From the NCBI RefSeq assembly GCF_000193735.1, contig NZ_AEPF01000078.1, forward strand, positions 1 through 30,850: a stretch of 30,850 nucleotides of DNA, given 5' to 3'. Every line of letters starts with the position of its first letter. Positions within the stretch are counted from its first letter, which is position 1. The translations under genes and the position numbers were made by a program. The notes beneath the pieces are model-generated. The model did not search any database. It was not told the DNA's origin and saw nothing but the letters and a program-made list of their open reading frames with translations. The stretch is from Neisseria sicca 4320. GTDB taxonomy: Bacteria; Pseudomonadota; Gammaproteobacteria; Burkholderiales; Neisseriaceae. Positions 14,215-22,750 of the stretch are shown here, piece by piece.

Positions 14215-14263
14215 TAAAAAAAGGTCGTCTGAAAACCGTATGGGCTTTTCAGACGACCTTTCG
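14215..14263 (-). terminator. ccsA terminator from an inverted DUS pair
   Basis: Exact DUS at 14222-14233 and reverse DUS at 14248-14259. On the minus strand seven T follow, just past the ccsA stop. Confidence 0.9.
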
Positions 14264-14280
14264 ATATTGTGCCTTGACGC

Positions 14281-15468
14281 TTACAAGGTGCCGTAAGAGT
14301 GCAGGCCGCTCAGGAACATGTTGACGCCGATGAAGGCGAAGGCGGTAACAAAGAGTCCGATGACTGCCCACCATGCGAGGATTTTGCCGCGCCAGCCTGC
14401 GACGAGGCGCAGGTGCAGCCAGACGGCGTAGTTGAGCCAGACGATGAATGCCCAAGTTTCTTTCGGGTCCCAGCTCCAGTAGCGTCCCCATGCATCGGCA
14501 GCCCATAGTGCGCCGAGGATGGTGGCGATGGTGAAGAACAGAAAGCCGATGGCGATGGCTTTATACATGACTTCTTCGATGACTTGCGAATGCGGCAGCC
14601 ATGATTTTTTGCCGGCGTTTTCGGTTCTCAATGCCCAAAGTTCGGCGATGCCGAGCATGGCGGCGATACAGAATGCGCCGTAGCCGATAAAGTTGGCGGG
14701 GACGTGGATTTTCATCCACCATGATTGCAGGGCGGGAATCAGGGGTTGGATGGTGTGTGCTTCGCGGGAAAAGCTGTACCAAAGGACGAAGCCGACAACG
14801 ATCGCCATGAAGCTGAAGACGAAGCCGCCGAGTTTTTGTACGGCGAAACGGGCTTCGTAGTAGAGGTACATCAGGGCGGTGATGACGAGGAAGAGGATGA
14901 AGACTTCGTAGAGGTTGGAAACGGGGATGTGTCCTGCGTCAGGGCGCAAGAGGTAGCTTTCGTGCCAGCGCACTAAAAGTCCGGTAAAGCCTGCGACGGC
15001 GGATACCCAAGCGAATACAGAACCCATGTCGAGCAGGGTGTTGGTGGCGACATTTTTGCGTTGTGCCAACACGGCGCCGGTGATGTAGGCAAAAAGTGCG
15101 AAGAAGATGAAGGCGCATTGCCACATAATCGCGGACTGGCTGCTGAGGAAGTATTTGAGCAGGAAGTCGTCGGCGTGTTTGATTTCGCCATCGTAGAGCA
15201 TGACTGCGCCGTATGCGAGGACGGCACACAAAGGTACAAACCAGCGCATGGGTTTGAAAAACCAGCCTAAAAAGACGGTAATGCCCGCGCTTGCCCACAA
15301 AATCACCATTTCGTAGATGTCCATGGTGTGCTGGATGCGGGTTTGGGCGAAGAATGCGCCGGCTGCGGTCAAGAGGGCGAATATGCAGTCGACCGTATTC
15401 AAGGACTTGAGGAACGATTTGTGCGTCAGCAGCTCGTGTTCGGGTAGGGGGTTATGGTTATGCGTCAT
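14281..15468 (-). CDS. ccsA: System II cytochrome c maturation protein with WWD domain (CcsA/ResC; labelled CcsB in some schemes)
   Basis: 395 residues with about eight membrane helices. The heme-handling WWD motif is clear near the C-terminus: WAADAWGRYWSWDPKE. It is followed by TWAFIVWLNYAVWLH, with a conserved external His. With ResB it forms the system II synthase that moves heme across the membrane and attaches it to CxxCH apocytochromes. The start overlaps the end of resB by 11 bases, so the pair is translationally linked. Naming varies: ResC/CcsA is the WWD partner, although the TIGR family is called CcsB. Confidence 0.93.
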   Translation of the reverse strand: MTHNHNPLPEHELLTHKSFLKSLNTVDCIFALLTAAGAFFAQTRIQHTMDIYEMVILWASAGITVFLGWFFKPMRWFVPLCAVLAYGAVMLYDGEIKHADDFLLKYFLSSQSAIMWQCAFIFFALFAYITGAVLAQRKNVATNTLLDMGSVFAWVSAVAGFTGLLVRWHESYLLRPDAGHIPVSNLYEVFILFLVITALMYLYYEARFAVQKLGGFVFSFMAIVVGFVLWYSFSREAHTIQPLIPALQSWWMKIHVPANFIGYGAFCIAAMLGIAELWALRTENAGKKSWLPHSQVIEEVMYKAIAIGFLFFTIATILGALWAADAWGRYWSWDPKETWAFIVWLNYAVWLHLRLVAGWRGKILAWWAVIGLFVTAFAFIGVNMFLSGLHSYGTL

Positions 15469-17476
15469 GGTTCAAATCTTTCGCCAGTCGTTGCAGGCTT
15501 TGTGTATGTTGCGGAAACTCTTTTTGCAGGTCGCGCTCGTTGCGGCTGGAAGACATGGCAAAGCGGATGCGGTCGTCTGAAAACAGGACCCACGCGCGTT
15601 TCTCGCGGATGTAGAACATGAATATCGTGCCGAGAACCAGCAAAACAGAGCCTAAATAGACTAAAAATGCACCGGGCGAACGGGTCATTTGCAAGCCGGA
15701 AGAGCGGACTTCTTCAAAGCCATCCAGTTGCAGGAGCATGGGTGCGGGATACTCGGTCAGACCGGTATAGGCGTCCATGCTGTGCAGTAGGAAGCGGTTG
15801 CGCGCTTCGTCTTGAGGCCACTCGGTCAGCTTGTATTTTTGGATGGTTTCTTCCAATACGGCATTCATAACGCCGAACAGCATTTCGTAAAAATATCCCT
15901 GCATTTTTTCCTGCTGCTCTTTGGGGATGTTTTTGGTGATAAATTCGTCCAACGCCAAATAGCCGCCTTTCGCAAAAATGCCCAAGGTGTTTTCGGCGGC
16001 AAGGGTGAATTGCTCGCGGATATTTTCGGGTGCGTTCAAGGTCGCGTTTTGGATGACGGTTTTGCGTGCGGTTTCGTCTTTCAAGAGTTCGCGCATCGCC
16101 ATGAAGGTATCGGGTTTGGATGTTCTATCGGCAGGAATGCGCAGCCAACGGTATTGCTGTTCCAGACCTGTGCGCGTGCCGGTAATGAAGAAATAATCCT
16201 GTTCTTGTTTAACCGGCAGCATGTAGTTTTTATATTCGACAGCCTGCCCCGCTTTGTCGCGGATTCGGTAAACAACGGACGGACCGATGTTGGTGTATTT
16301 TTTGTTCTCTTGGGACACGGCGCGCACGTCGTTAATCGCTGATTGCAGGGTTTGCTCTTTTTCAGACGACTTGCCCATGTCTTCTACGTTCATCGACGTG
16401 AATTGCTCAAACTCCAGCTTGTAGGAAGTATTGCCGATGTCGAGCGGGAATTCGCGCATAGACGTCGCTTTGAGTGTCAACGGCTCGCGGCTCGGGTTGC
16501 CCAAATTCCATGCTTTAAATTTCAAATCGGAGCCGCCGTCGGCAAAGCTCGCTTGATAGATGGTAATGCCGTGCAGCGTCAGCGGATGGTTGACGCGGAT
16601 GGTGTGTTCGGATTTTTTGCCGCTTTCCTTGTCGGTAATTTCCAAATCGCTGGCAAAATCACGCGGCATACCGGTATTGTAAAAGTCGATGTGGAACTTC
16701 TTCAGCTTTACATCAAACGGCAAATCCTGAACCAGCATCCCGTTGTCAGCGTTGAGGAAGACCACGTCCGCACTTTGCCCTTCGGTAATGTTCACATTGC
16801 CGCGGAACGACAGGTTTGATGTGCCCAAAATACTTTCAGGCTTGAAGTCTTTGGCATAGACGGAGTGGTTGTCCGGTACGATGCGTCCGGTCAGCATGCC
16901 GATTTTCAGCAGCAGGTTGCTGTCTATCAAGCCACCCAAACAAATCACAATCAGCGCGGCATGGGCAAAAATATAACCCCACTTGTTCATCGCCCCTTTT
17001 TTGGCGGCAACCAAAACCGACCCGTCTTCGCGTGTTACGGTTTTGCAGCTGAAACCTTGTACTTCGAGATAACGCTGGGCGATTTCAGACGACATCTTGC
17101 CTTCCAAAACGGTCGAATGGCGCATCGCAGCCAATGATTTTTCTTTGGCGTTTTCACGGAATGATTTGATTTCACGAAGGAAAGGCGGAACATTGCGAAT
17201 CAGGCACAAGCTGGTCGATATCACCAAAAACATCATGATGACCACAAACCAAGCGGATGCATAGACATCGTACAAGCCTAAAAAGTTGAAAATCTGCGCC
17301 CAAAACGGACCGAATTTCACGACATAATTGACCTGCGGCTGGTTTTGCTGCAACACCGTCCCGATAACCGAAGCGACGCCCAAAAGGCTGAGCAGGGCAA
17401 CGGCAAAACGCATGGAGCTTAAAAAAGCGAACCAAGGTTTGTGGATAAGAGGGACGGATGAAGAGGATTTGCTCAT
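15458..17476 (-). CDS. resB: System II cytochrome c maturation protein ResB
   Basis: 672 residues. Three membrane segments in the first 200 residues (about 17-41, 70-95, 170-190), a large periplasmic domain (about 200-605), and a last helix near 613-633 before a cytoplasmic tail. This is the ResB layout. The protein holds or reduces apocytochrome and works with CcsA on heme attachment. The only gene upstream on this strand is cytochrome c4, a likely client. The ribosome site is weak. The coding region contains one 11/12 DUS (15570-15581) and two 10-base DUS cores (16361-16370, 17084-17093). Confidence 0.92.
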   Translation of the reverse strand: MSKSSSSVPLIHKPWFAFLSSMRFAVALLSLLGVASVIGTVLQQNQPQVNYVVKFGPFWAQIFNFLGLYDVYASAWFVVIMMFLVISTSLCLIRNVPPFLREIKSFRENAKEKSLAAMRHSTVLEGKMSSEIAQRYLEVQGFSCKTVTREDGSVLVAAKKGAMNKWGYIFAHAALIVICLGGLIDSNLLLKIGMLTGRIVPDNHSVYAKDFKPESILGTSNLSFRGNVNITEGQSADVVFLNADNGMLVQDLPFDVKLKKFHIDFYNTGMPRDFASDLEITDKESGKKSEHTIRVNHPLTLHGITIYQASFADGGSDLKFKAWNLGNPSREPLTLKATSMREFPLDIGNTSYKLEFEQFTSMNVEDMGKSSEKEQTLQSAINDVRAVSQENKKYTNIGPSVVYRIRDKAGQAVEYKNYMLPVKQEQDYFFITGTRTGLEQQYRWLRIPADRTSKPDTFMAMRELLKDETARKTVIQNATLNAPENIREQFTLAAENTLGIFAKGGYLALDEFITKNIPKEQQEKMQGYFYEMLFGVMNAVLEETIQKYKLTEWPQDEARNRFLLHSMDAYTGLTEYPAPMLLQLDGFEEVRSSGLQMTRSPGAFLVYLGSVLLVLGTIFMFYIREKRAWVLFSDDRIRFAMSSSRNERDLQKEFPQHTQSLQRLAKDLNHDA
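15570..15581 (+). repeat. DNA uptake sequence inside resB, 11/12 match
   Basis: CGGTCGTCTGAA, read antisense to resB, where it encodes part of LFSDDRIR. Confidence 0.8.
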
Positions 17477-17632
17477 AGCGGTTTGATTCTATAAGGAATA
17501 CAAAGACTGTCAGGATTCGGAAGAACCCAAACATTGGAAACGGCGCGGACAGGCAGATATGATGGAGTAAAAAGCCCAGAGCCGCCATTTGAAAAAACTT
17601 ATTGCCTTAAAAGCGGCAGCTACCATCGCACA

Positions 17633-17684
17633 AGGTCGTCTGAAAACAACCAAGCCCGGAAGAGCAGGAGTTTTCAGACGACCT
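17633..17684. repeat. Inverted DUS pair between cytochrome c4 and resB
   Basis: Exact DUS at 17633-17644 and reverse DUS at 17673-17684, with a 28-nt loop and no T run on either side. It follows cytochrome c4, so it may slow or partly stop transcription, but it is not a textbook terminator. Read-through into resB is possible. Confidence 0.8.
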
Positions 17685-17735
17685 CATATTCATGTTCGCC
17701 GCAAAAGCGGGCAAACAGTACAAATCCGGCAGAAA

Positions 17736-18362
17736 TCAATGCAGACCTTGGATAAAGTTGGCAACTGAATTCAACTCTTCTTCGGTCATGCGTTTGGCGA
17801 TGTCTTCCATAATCGCATTTTTGCGTTGTCCGGTTTTATATGCCTTCATTTGATCGACCACATAAGCCATATGTTGGCCGCCTAAGCGCGGATAAGCGAC
17901 GATTTCAGTGCCGCCGCCCGGAATACCTGCGCCGCTAGGACCATGGCAGGACATACATGCAGGGATTTTTTTATCCACCAAACCGCCGCGGTAGATTTTG
18001 CCGCCCAAAACAGGATCATTTTGTTTAGGGTTGGCTTCGCCGGGTTTAGGCTGCTGTTTGGCATAGAATGCGGACACATTCAGGATGTCTTGTTCGGACA
18101 GGTTCATCACCATAGGTTTCATCACAGCGGCAGAGCCGTGTGTACGTTTGCCTTCTTTAATGTCCAAGGTTTGACGGTAGATATAGCCAGTATGTTGTGC
18201 GGCAAGCTTAGGATATGCAGCAATACCGCTGTTACCGTCTGCCGCATGACATGCCGCACAAATGGTAGTAGCCACTTCTTTGCCTTTTGCAATATCCGCT
18301 TTCGGGGCAGCGACAGCCGCACCGGCAGCCAAAACCAAGGCCGCTAAAGTCAATCGTTTCAT
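17736..18362 (-). CDS. cycA: Diheme cytochrome c4
   Basis: 208 residues from the ATG at 18362, which has AGGAG seven bases upstream and begins a signal peptide (1-18, ending AVAA). Two heme motifs are visible: Cys35-x-x-Cys38-His39 (CAACH) and Cys136-x-x-Cys139-His140 (CMSCH), in two half-domains that resemble each other, as in cytochrome c4. Met residues after each motif (about 81-86 and 185-192) can be the sixth ligands. In Neisseria cytochrome c4 carries electrons from the bc1 complex to the cbb3 oxidase. It lies just upstream of the resB-ccsA genes that mature it. The symbol cycA is from memory of meningococcal work. Confidence 0.92.
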   Translation of the reverse strand: MKRLTLAALVLAAGAAVAAPKADIAKGKEVATTICAACHAADGNSGIAAYPKLAAQHTGYIYRQTLDIKEGKRTHGSAAVMKPMVMNLSEQDILNVSAFYAKQQPKPGEANPKQNDPVLGGKIYRGGLVDKKIPACMSCHGPSGAGIPGGGTEIVAYPRLGGQHMAYVVDQMKAYKTGQRKNAIMEDIAKRMTEEELNSVANFIQGLH

Positions 18363-18562
18363 GGAGTGCTCCTGATTACAGCATTGCATACCGCGACAAT
18401 GCCTTTTTTATACTCAAAACGCCGGATAAATTTTACCCGATAAAAACCGATAATTCTATAAACGTGCTATTCTATACTAGATTTACATTAAATTACTACC
18501 ATGTTTCGCAACATGGATACGGCAAATTCCGCCACTCCATCCTAGGAAACAAGGAAATACGG

Positions 18563-19198
18563 ATGAACCTCTTTCAGAACGCCAAATTCTTCACCACCGT
18601 CAACCATCTCAAAGACCTGCCCGATACGCCCGCAGAAATCGCATTTGTCGGACGGAGTAACGCAGGCAAATCCAGTGCGATTAATACCCTGACCAACCAT
18701 GTCCGGCTCGCCTATGTTTCCAAAACGCCGGGACGAACCCAACACATCAATTTCTTCGAATTGAGCAACGGCAGCTTCATGGTCGATTTACCGGGCTACG
18801 GCTATGCACAAGTTCCCGAAGCCATCCGTACGCATTGGGTCAAACTCTTGGGCGACTATCTCCAACAACGACGTCAGCTCATCGGCTTGGTGTTGATTAT
18901 GGATGTGCGCCACCCGTTAAAAGAGCTGGATTTGCGGATGCTGGACTTTTTCCACATCACCGGCCGCCCTGTACATATTTTGTTGTCGAAAGCCGACAAA
19001 CTCTCGAAAAACGATCAAATCAAAACTTTGGGCGCAGTCAAAAAATCGCTCAAACCCTATATGACCCGTCAGCGCATCAGCGTGCAGCTGTTCTCCAGCC
19101 TTAAAAAGCAAGGCATAGAAGAAGTCAACCAAGTCGTCGGAGAATGGTTCGCTACGTATCAAGAAGAAATCGACAACTTAAATATTGAAAATCCGTAA
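18563..19198 (+). CDS. engB: Ribosome biogenesis GTP-binding protein EngB (YihA/YsxC)
   Basis: 211 residues, typical length. G-protein motifs in order: P-loop GRSNAGKS (30-37), G2 region TPGRT (55-59), G3 DLPG (75-78), and G4 SKAD (142-145, where TKAD is usual). It helps assemble the large ribosomal subunit. AAGGAAA six bases before ATG 18563 fixes the start; the frame is open much further upstream, but that part runs through the promoter region. It is divergent from cytochrome c4 with 200 bases between. Confidence 0.95.
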   Translation: MNLFQNAKFFTTVNHLKDLPDTPAEIAFVGRSNAGKSSAINTLTNHVRLAYVSKTPGRTQHINFFELSNGSFMVDLPGYGYAQVPEAIRTHWVKLLGDYLQQRRQLIGLVLIMDVRHPLKELDLRMLDFFHITGRPVHILLSKADKLSKNDQIKTLGAVKKSLKPYMTRQRISVQLFSSLKKQGIEEVNQVVGEWFATYQEEIDNLNIENP

Positions 19199-19279
19199 AA
19201 TTCCGAGTCATTGTAATCGGTCGTAGTATTCTCCGTATTGACGGGACGCAAATCCGTACTATTCCTGTTGTATTTAACA

Positions 19280-19326
19280 CGAAAGGTCGTCTGAAAACGC
19301 TTGATAGTGATTCAGACGACCTTTAT
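19280..19326 (+). terminator. engB terminator from an inverted DUS pair
   Basis: Exact DUS at 19284-19295 and reverse DUS at 19311-19322, then T3. Confidence 0.75.
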
Positions 19327-19374
19327 CACTTCCCTAGCCTATCACCTGCCCAATGCTTACCTTGTTGAGGAAGA

Positions 19375-19481
19375 TATAGTGGATTAAATTTAAATCAGGA
19401 CAAGGCGACGAAGCCGCAGACAGTACAGGTAGTACGGCAAGGCGAGGCAACGCCGTACTGGTTTAAAGTTAATCCACTATA
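19375..19481. mobile_element. Correia repeat element (CREE/NEMIS), short form
   Basis: 107 bases with terminal inverted repeats TATAGTGGATTAA (19375-19387) and TTAATCCACTATA (19469-19481). Inside are known Correia segments: CAAGGCGACGAAGCCGCAGA, CAGTAC and GGCGAGGCAACGCCGTAC. This matches the 104-108 bp class that lacks the central part of the 150-bp class. These are non-autonomous Neisseria elements inserting at TA; their ends can act as promoters or RNase III sites. Confidence 0.93.
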
Positions 19482-19509
19482 GCAAAGGCAAAGAGTGGCA
19501 ACCCATTAT

Positions 19510-19556
19510 AAAAAGGTCGTCTGAAAAGTCTTTAGCCTTTCAGACGACCTTTTATC
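19510..19556 (-). terminator. exbD terminator from an inverted DUS pair
   Basis: Exact DUS at 19514-19525 and reverse DUS at 19539-19550; minus-strand T5 follows. It closes the tonB-exbB-exbD operon. Confidence 0.88.
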
Positions 19557-19570
19557 ATATATTGATAATC

Positions 19571-20008
19571 CTATTGCGCCTTAGTTTCAGTTACAAAGCC
19601 GACTTTACTGATACCGGCTTCACGCGCGGCTTCGAGCGCCTTGTTGACGTATTCGTACTCGACTGCTTTATCAGCCGCAATCGCTATGATGGTATCCGCA
19701 TTTTCCTGCTTCTCGGTTTTCAAACGTGAAATCACCGTATCAATATCGACTTTAGTAGCAGAATCACCACCGACATAGTAGCTGCCGTTGGCATCTATCG
19801 TCAGTCGCAGCGGGTCTTTAGGCTGTTTCTCCTTCTGCTTTGCCGCTTTTTCCGAAGCGGTCGGCAATTCCAAAGGAATCGAGTGGGTCAATACAGGCAT
19901 GGTGATCATGAAAACAATCAACAACACCAGCATCACATCGACCAAAGGCGTAACGTTGATGTCCGACATCGGCGCGTCATCGCCGGAATTCATTGAACCG
20001 AATGCCAT
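19571..20008 (-). CDS. exbD: Biopolymer transport protein ExbD
   Basis: 145 residues. A single N-terminal membrane helix (about 20-42) carries the conserved proton-pathway Asp24 in VTPLVDVMLVLLIVF. The periplasmic domain follows. With ExbB it turns the proton gradient into motion of TonB. AAAGGA lies inside the end of exbB, only three bases separate the two genes, and the three genes form one operon. Confidence 0.95.
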   Translation of the reverse strand: MAFGSMNSGDDAPMSDINVTPLVDVMLVLLIVFMITMPVLTHSIPLELPTASEKAAKQKEKQPKDPLRLTIDANGSYYVGGDSATKVDIDTVISRLKTEKQENADTIIAIAADKAVEYEYVNKALEAAREAGISKVGFVTETKAQ

Positions 20009-20011
20009 AAT

Positions 20012-20671
20012 TTAGTCCTTTTGATTCAACAGGCGGACGTGCAAATCGTGTGCAAAAGCGTCCATATCTTGAGAGAGGGTTTTCTTACCGCGATTGAGGA
20101 AGTTGTACGCCAAAACAGCAGGAATGGCGACAAACAAACCGGCAGCAGTGGATACCAGCGCCTCACCAATCGGACCGGCAACGGCAGCAATACTCATTTG
20201 CCCACTTTGACCGATATTGATTAAAGCATGGTAAATTCCCCAAACCGTACCGAACAAACCGATAAACGGAGCGGTTGCACCAATGGACGCTAAAGCAGTC
20301 ATACCGTAGTCAAACTGGCGCATAGCTTGCTCCATGCTGTTTCGGATTTGAATGACAAGGTATTCATTCAAAGGCAGCTCGGTAGTAAGTGTTTTCGCAT
20401 TGCTTTGACGATAGCTTTGGTAAGCACGCAAAGATTCGTCCGCTACACGGCTCATTGGTGAATCAATGCTCTTCACTTTCTGTACCGCTTCCGACAGCGT
20501 AAAAGCATTCAGCATTTGCGTTTTCACTTCAGCATTGGCACTTTTGGCTTTTTTCAGTTTGATAGTGCGCAGGATAATCAGACACCAAGTAACAATGCTC
20601 ATCAACAGCATCAGTACGAATACACTGATCAGGACGAAATCGCCTGATTCAAACACTAATTTCAAATCCAT
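20012..20671 (-). CDS. exbB: Biopolymer transport protein ExbB (MotA/TolQ/ExbB family)
   Basis: 219 residues with three membrane helices (about 13-35, 125-150, 165-190). The conserved stretch GMTALASIGATAPFIGLFGTVWGI and the following GPIGEALVSTAAGLFVAIPAVLAYN are diagnostic. It forms the proton channel with ExbD and drives TonB. It sits between tonB and exbD in the same order as in the meningococcus. Confidence 0.95.
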   Translation of the reverse strand: MDLKLVFESGDFVLISVFVLMLLMSIVTWCLIILRTIKLKKAKSANAEVKTQMLNAFTLSEAVQKVKSIDSPMSRVADESLRAYQSYRQSNAKTLTTELPLNEYLVIQIRNSMEQAMRQFDYGMTALASIGATAPFIGLFGTVWGIYHALINIGQSGQMSIAAVAGPIGEALVSTAAGLFVAIPAVLAYNFLNRGKKTLSQDMDAFAHDLHVRLLNQKD

Positions 20672-20738
20672 AATTTTTCCAGATTAAAAATAAAATTAAA
20701 AATTTCTTTTTGTCAAAATACAGGTAATTCGCGTTCAT

Positions 20739-21680
20739 TTACTGAAGTTGGAAATTAATTTTACCTCGGTATTCTGTCAAACGGTTTGTGGGGTATCGGC
20801 TGCCGGCGGCAGTCGCTGCCTTCCTTGCTGCATTATCTAAACGTTGGAATCCGCTACTTTTAGTTACGGTAACTTTCACAACCTTACCACCGGGTTGAAC
20901 AAGAATAGATAAATGCACTGTCCCTTCCTCTCCGTTTTCTAGAGAGAGAGGCGGATAAGCCGGAGTAGGGAGGAAACCTTTATCTACGATAGCAGGAGGA
21001 CCACCGCTTCCACCTCCGCCTCCGGCGCCTCCGCCGCTACCGGTACCTGATCCATGTTCACCTTTGGCACCGCCACTGCCTGATCCACTGCCTTCACCGC
21101 GCCCGCTGCCGGTACCTTTCGTACCGCCACCACTTCCTTTACCCTCACCGTGAAGGGCCTTACCTTCTCCACTGCCTTTTCCGTTTTCCGCAGTATTCGG
21201 ACCGGTTTTAGTACCGGTGTATTCCGAGGCTTGAGGCGCAGGTTTGGATTCTGTTTTAGGTTCAGGCTTAGGCTCTGGGCGTGGCTCCGGTTTAGGCTCA
21301 GGTTTGGGTTCCGGCTTAGGTTCGGGTTTCGGTTTTTCAACCGGCTTCGGCTTCTCTTTAGGCTGCTGGATATCAGCATCCTCTTTTTTCGTCACCACCG
21401 GCTTGATAACAGGCTTTGGAGGCTCAACCGGCTTAGGTTTCGGCCTTGGCTTTGGTTTTTCAGGCTCAGGCGTCTTTTCCGGAGCTGCCGGCGCACCTTC
21501 GCCTTCAGGACTACCGTCTCCGCCACCATCACCGCCCAAATCTGCCAAATCGACAAACTCAATATTCATCATTTCCGGCAAAGGCGGCTTGTGTGCTTGC
21601 CATAACAACGCGACCAAACCCGCGTGGATTAAAACCACCGAGATGACGACTGCTGGAGTTGAAATTCGTTCTTTATTCAT
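20739..21680 (-). CDS. tonB: TonB energy transducer
   Basis: 313 residues. The N-terminal membrane anchor (about 10-28) contains His19. A long Pro-Glu-Lys stretch (about 67-150, many PEPK units) spans the periplasm. Residues about 167-227 are Gly/Ser-rich with charged residues. The C-terminal domain (about 236-312) has the TonB signature PAYPPLSLENGEEGTVHLSI and the SSGFQRLDNAA segment. It energises outer-membrane receptors for iron-siderophore, heme and transferrin-type sources. The ribosome site is weak. A strong Fur-box candidate lies 119 bases upstream, so iron repression is likely. Confidence 0.95.
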   Translation of the reverse strand: MNKERISTPAVVISVVLIHAGLVALLWQAHKPPLPEMMNIEFVDLADLGGDGGGDGSPEGEGAPAAPEKTPEPEKPKPRPKPKPVEPPKPVIKPVVTKKEDADIQQPKEKPKPVEKPKPEPKPEPKPEPKPEPRPEPKPEPKTESKPAPQASEYTGTKTGPNTAENGKGSGEGKALHGEGKGSGGGTKGTGSGRGEGSGSGSGGAKGEHGSGTGSGGGAGGGGGSGGPPAIVDKGFLPTPAYPPLSLENGEEGTVHLSILVQPGGKVVKVTVTKSSGFQRLDNAARKAATAAGSRYPTNRLTEYRGKINFQLQ

Positions 21681-21798
21681 AATCGACGCATGATAATAGC
21701 AACAATTTTTGTTTGCAACCTATTTTTACATTTGTTTTTAAAGTGAATATCCATCTGAGAATATTTCTTCAACTTAATATCATACGGCATAATATTTT

Positions 21799-21817
21799 GA
21801 TATTGCTATTCATTATC
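21799..21817 (-). promoter_or_regulatory. Fur-box candidate of the tonB operon
   Basis: On the minus strand GATAATGAATAGCAATATC matches the classical 19-bp Fur consensus at 15 of 19 positions, with the first eight bases exact. It is 119 bases before the tonB ATG. The TonB operon is iron-regulated in many bacteria. Confidence 0.6.
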
Positions 21818-22060
21818 ACAACAAAACAAAAGAAAAAGAGGACACAATGCCTCATTTGGTTGCATTAGAATGCGGTTAACAGAAAAAGTTCAAAATTTAT
21901 AATATAACGTACAGATAAAATAACAACAATGGGGTAACGCCCCGTCAAACAAATGGCACAAACATTATTGCCATAGGGTTTATTCAGATTTATTTCCAGC
22001 CCCATCAACAAGAAACTGACAAGAACAGGAAAAACAAACCTATTTCGTTTACCTATTTAT

Positions 22061-22072
22061 AGGTCGTCTGAA
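22061..22072 (+). repeat. DNA uptake sequence (exact)
   Basis: Single copy, no inverted partner, between tonB and nsrR. Confidence 0.92.
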
Positions 22073-22189
22073 AATAAAACTTACCCATACAAGCATATTA
22101 CGATTACAAAAATACGCCTGATAATTTCCACTACCACCTAACCTACAGACCCTATCAAAACTTTCGCATACTCTATTTGACGGGTTAAA

Positions 22190-22654
22190 TCATGCTGTTT
22201 TGCCGTTCACTTTTTCTGCAATGATTTCAATTTTCGGTTCATACAACAAATCATAAGTCGGCTTATTAAGCAAATCTTGCAAAGTAAATCCGTCCAAATG
22301 TGCAAAGAAAGCCTTAATCGCTCCGCCCAAAATACCGGCGAGACGGCAGGACGGCGTAATCAGGCATTCGTTGTTTTCACCCATGCATTCGACAATCTGC
22401 ATAGGTTCGAGATGGCGCACGACTGCGCCAACGTTGATTTTGTCGGGAGTATCGGCAAGACGCAGTCCGCCTCCTTTCCCTCTTGTACTGGTTAGAAATC
22501 CGCCTTTGACAAGCGCGGTAACGACTTTCATCAGATGACTTTTGGAAATATTGTAGGCTTCGGCAATGGTTCCGATATTGACTAACGAATCGTCGTTTAC
22601 GGCCGCATAAATCAATACCCGCAGACCATAATCCGTATGTTGCGTCAGATACAT
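22190..22654 (-). CDS. nsrR: Nitric oxide-sensing repressor NsrR (Rrf2 family)
   Basis: 154 residues. A winged-helix DNA-binding domain occupies about 1-80 (typical start MYLTQHTDYGLRVLIYAA and the RGKGGGLRLA wing). Three cysteines, Cys90, Cys97 and Cys103, sit in the spacing used to hold the NO-sensitive Fe-S cluster in NsrR. In Neisseria NsrR represses NO and nitrite respiration and NO-repair genes. The two genes across the divergent promoter (hemerythrin and nnrS) belong to that response, which strengthens the call over IscR or other Rrf2 proteins. Confidence 0.92.
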   Translation of the reverse strand: MYLTQHTDYGLRVLIYAAVNDDSLVNIGTIAEAYNISKSHLMKVVTALVKGGFLTSTRGKGGGLRLADTPDKINVGAVVRHLEPMQIVECMGENNECLITPSCRLAGILGGAIKAFFAHLDGFTLQDLLNKPTYDLLYEPKIEIIAEKVNGKTA

Positions 22655-22686
22655 GGTTTTCTCTGTTTGAATATATTATTTTTTGG

Positions 22687-22724
22687 AACGGCGGCAGTGT
22701 CCATAGTGGAGAACTGTCGCCGTT
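22687..22724 (-). promoter_or_regulatory. Strong hairpin in the nsrR leader / divergent promoter region
   Basis: Arms AACGGCGGCAGT (22687-22698) and ACTGTCGCCGTT (22713-22724) pair over 12 bases with a single G-T wobble. Inside the loop TCCA-TAG-TGGA can form a second short stem. No T run follows on either strand, so it is not a terminator. Confidence 0.6.
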
Positions 22725-22750
22725 ATGTGTTTGACTTTATATATGATTAA

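Larger units (their letters stand above)
19199..19570. other. Convergent intergenic region between engB and exbD
   Basis: 372 bases with no gene. It holds two DUS-hairpin terminators, one for each flanking gene, and a Correia element between them. Confidence 0.85.
21681..22189. other. Intergenic region between tonB and nsrR
   Basis: 509 AT-rich bases: the 5' region of tonB and the 3' flank of nsrR. Contents: a Fur-box candidate (21799-21817), a small inverted repeat GCATT-AG-AATGC (21862-21873), a GGGG/CCCC mini-hairpin near 21931, and a single exact DUS at 22061-22072. I see no gene and no clear nsrR terminator. Confidence 0.6.

Noticed and set aside
20989..21179. Gly/Ser-rich segment of TonB as a novel insertion
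   Set aside because: Neisseria TonB proteins are known to carry Gly-rich low-complexity stretches after the Pro-rich spacer, so it is probably normal for the genus.
21862..21873. GCATT-AG-AATGC as an NsrR site
   Set aside because: It resembles part of the E. coli NsrR motif, but it lies after the nsrR gene and not at a suitable promoter, and I am not sure Neisseria NsrR uses that motif.
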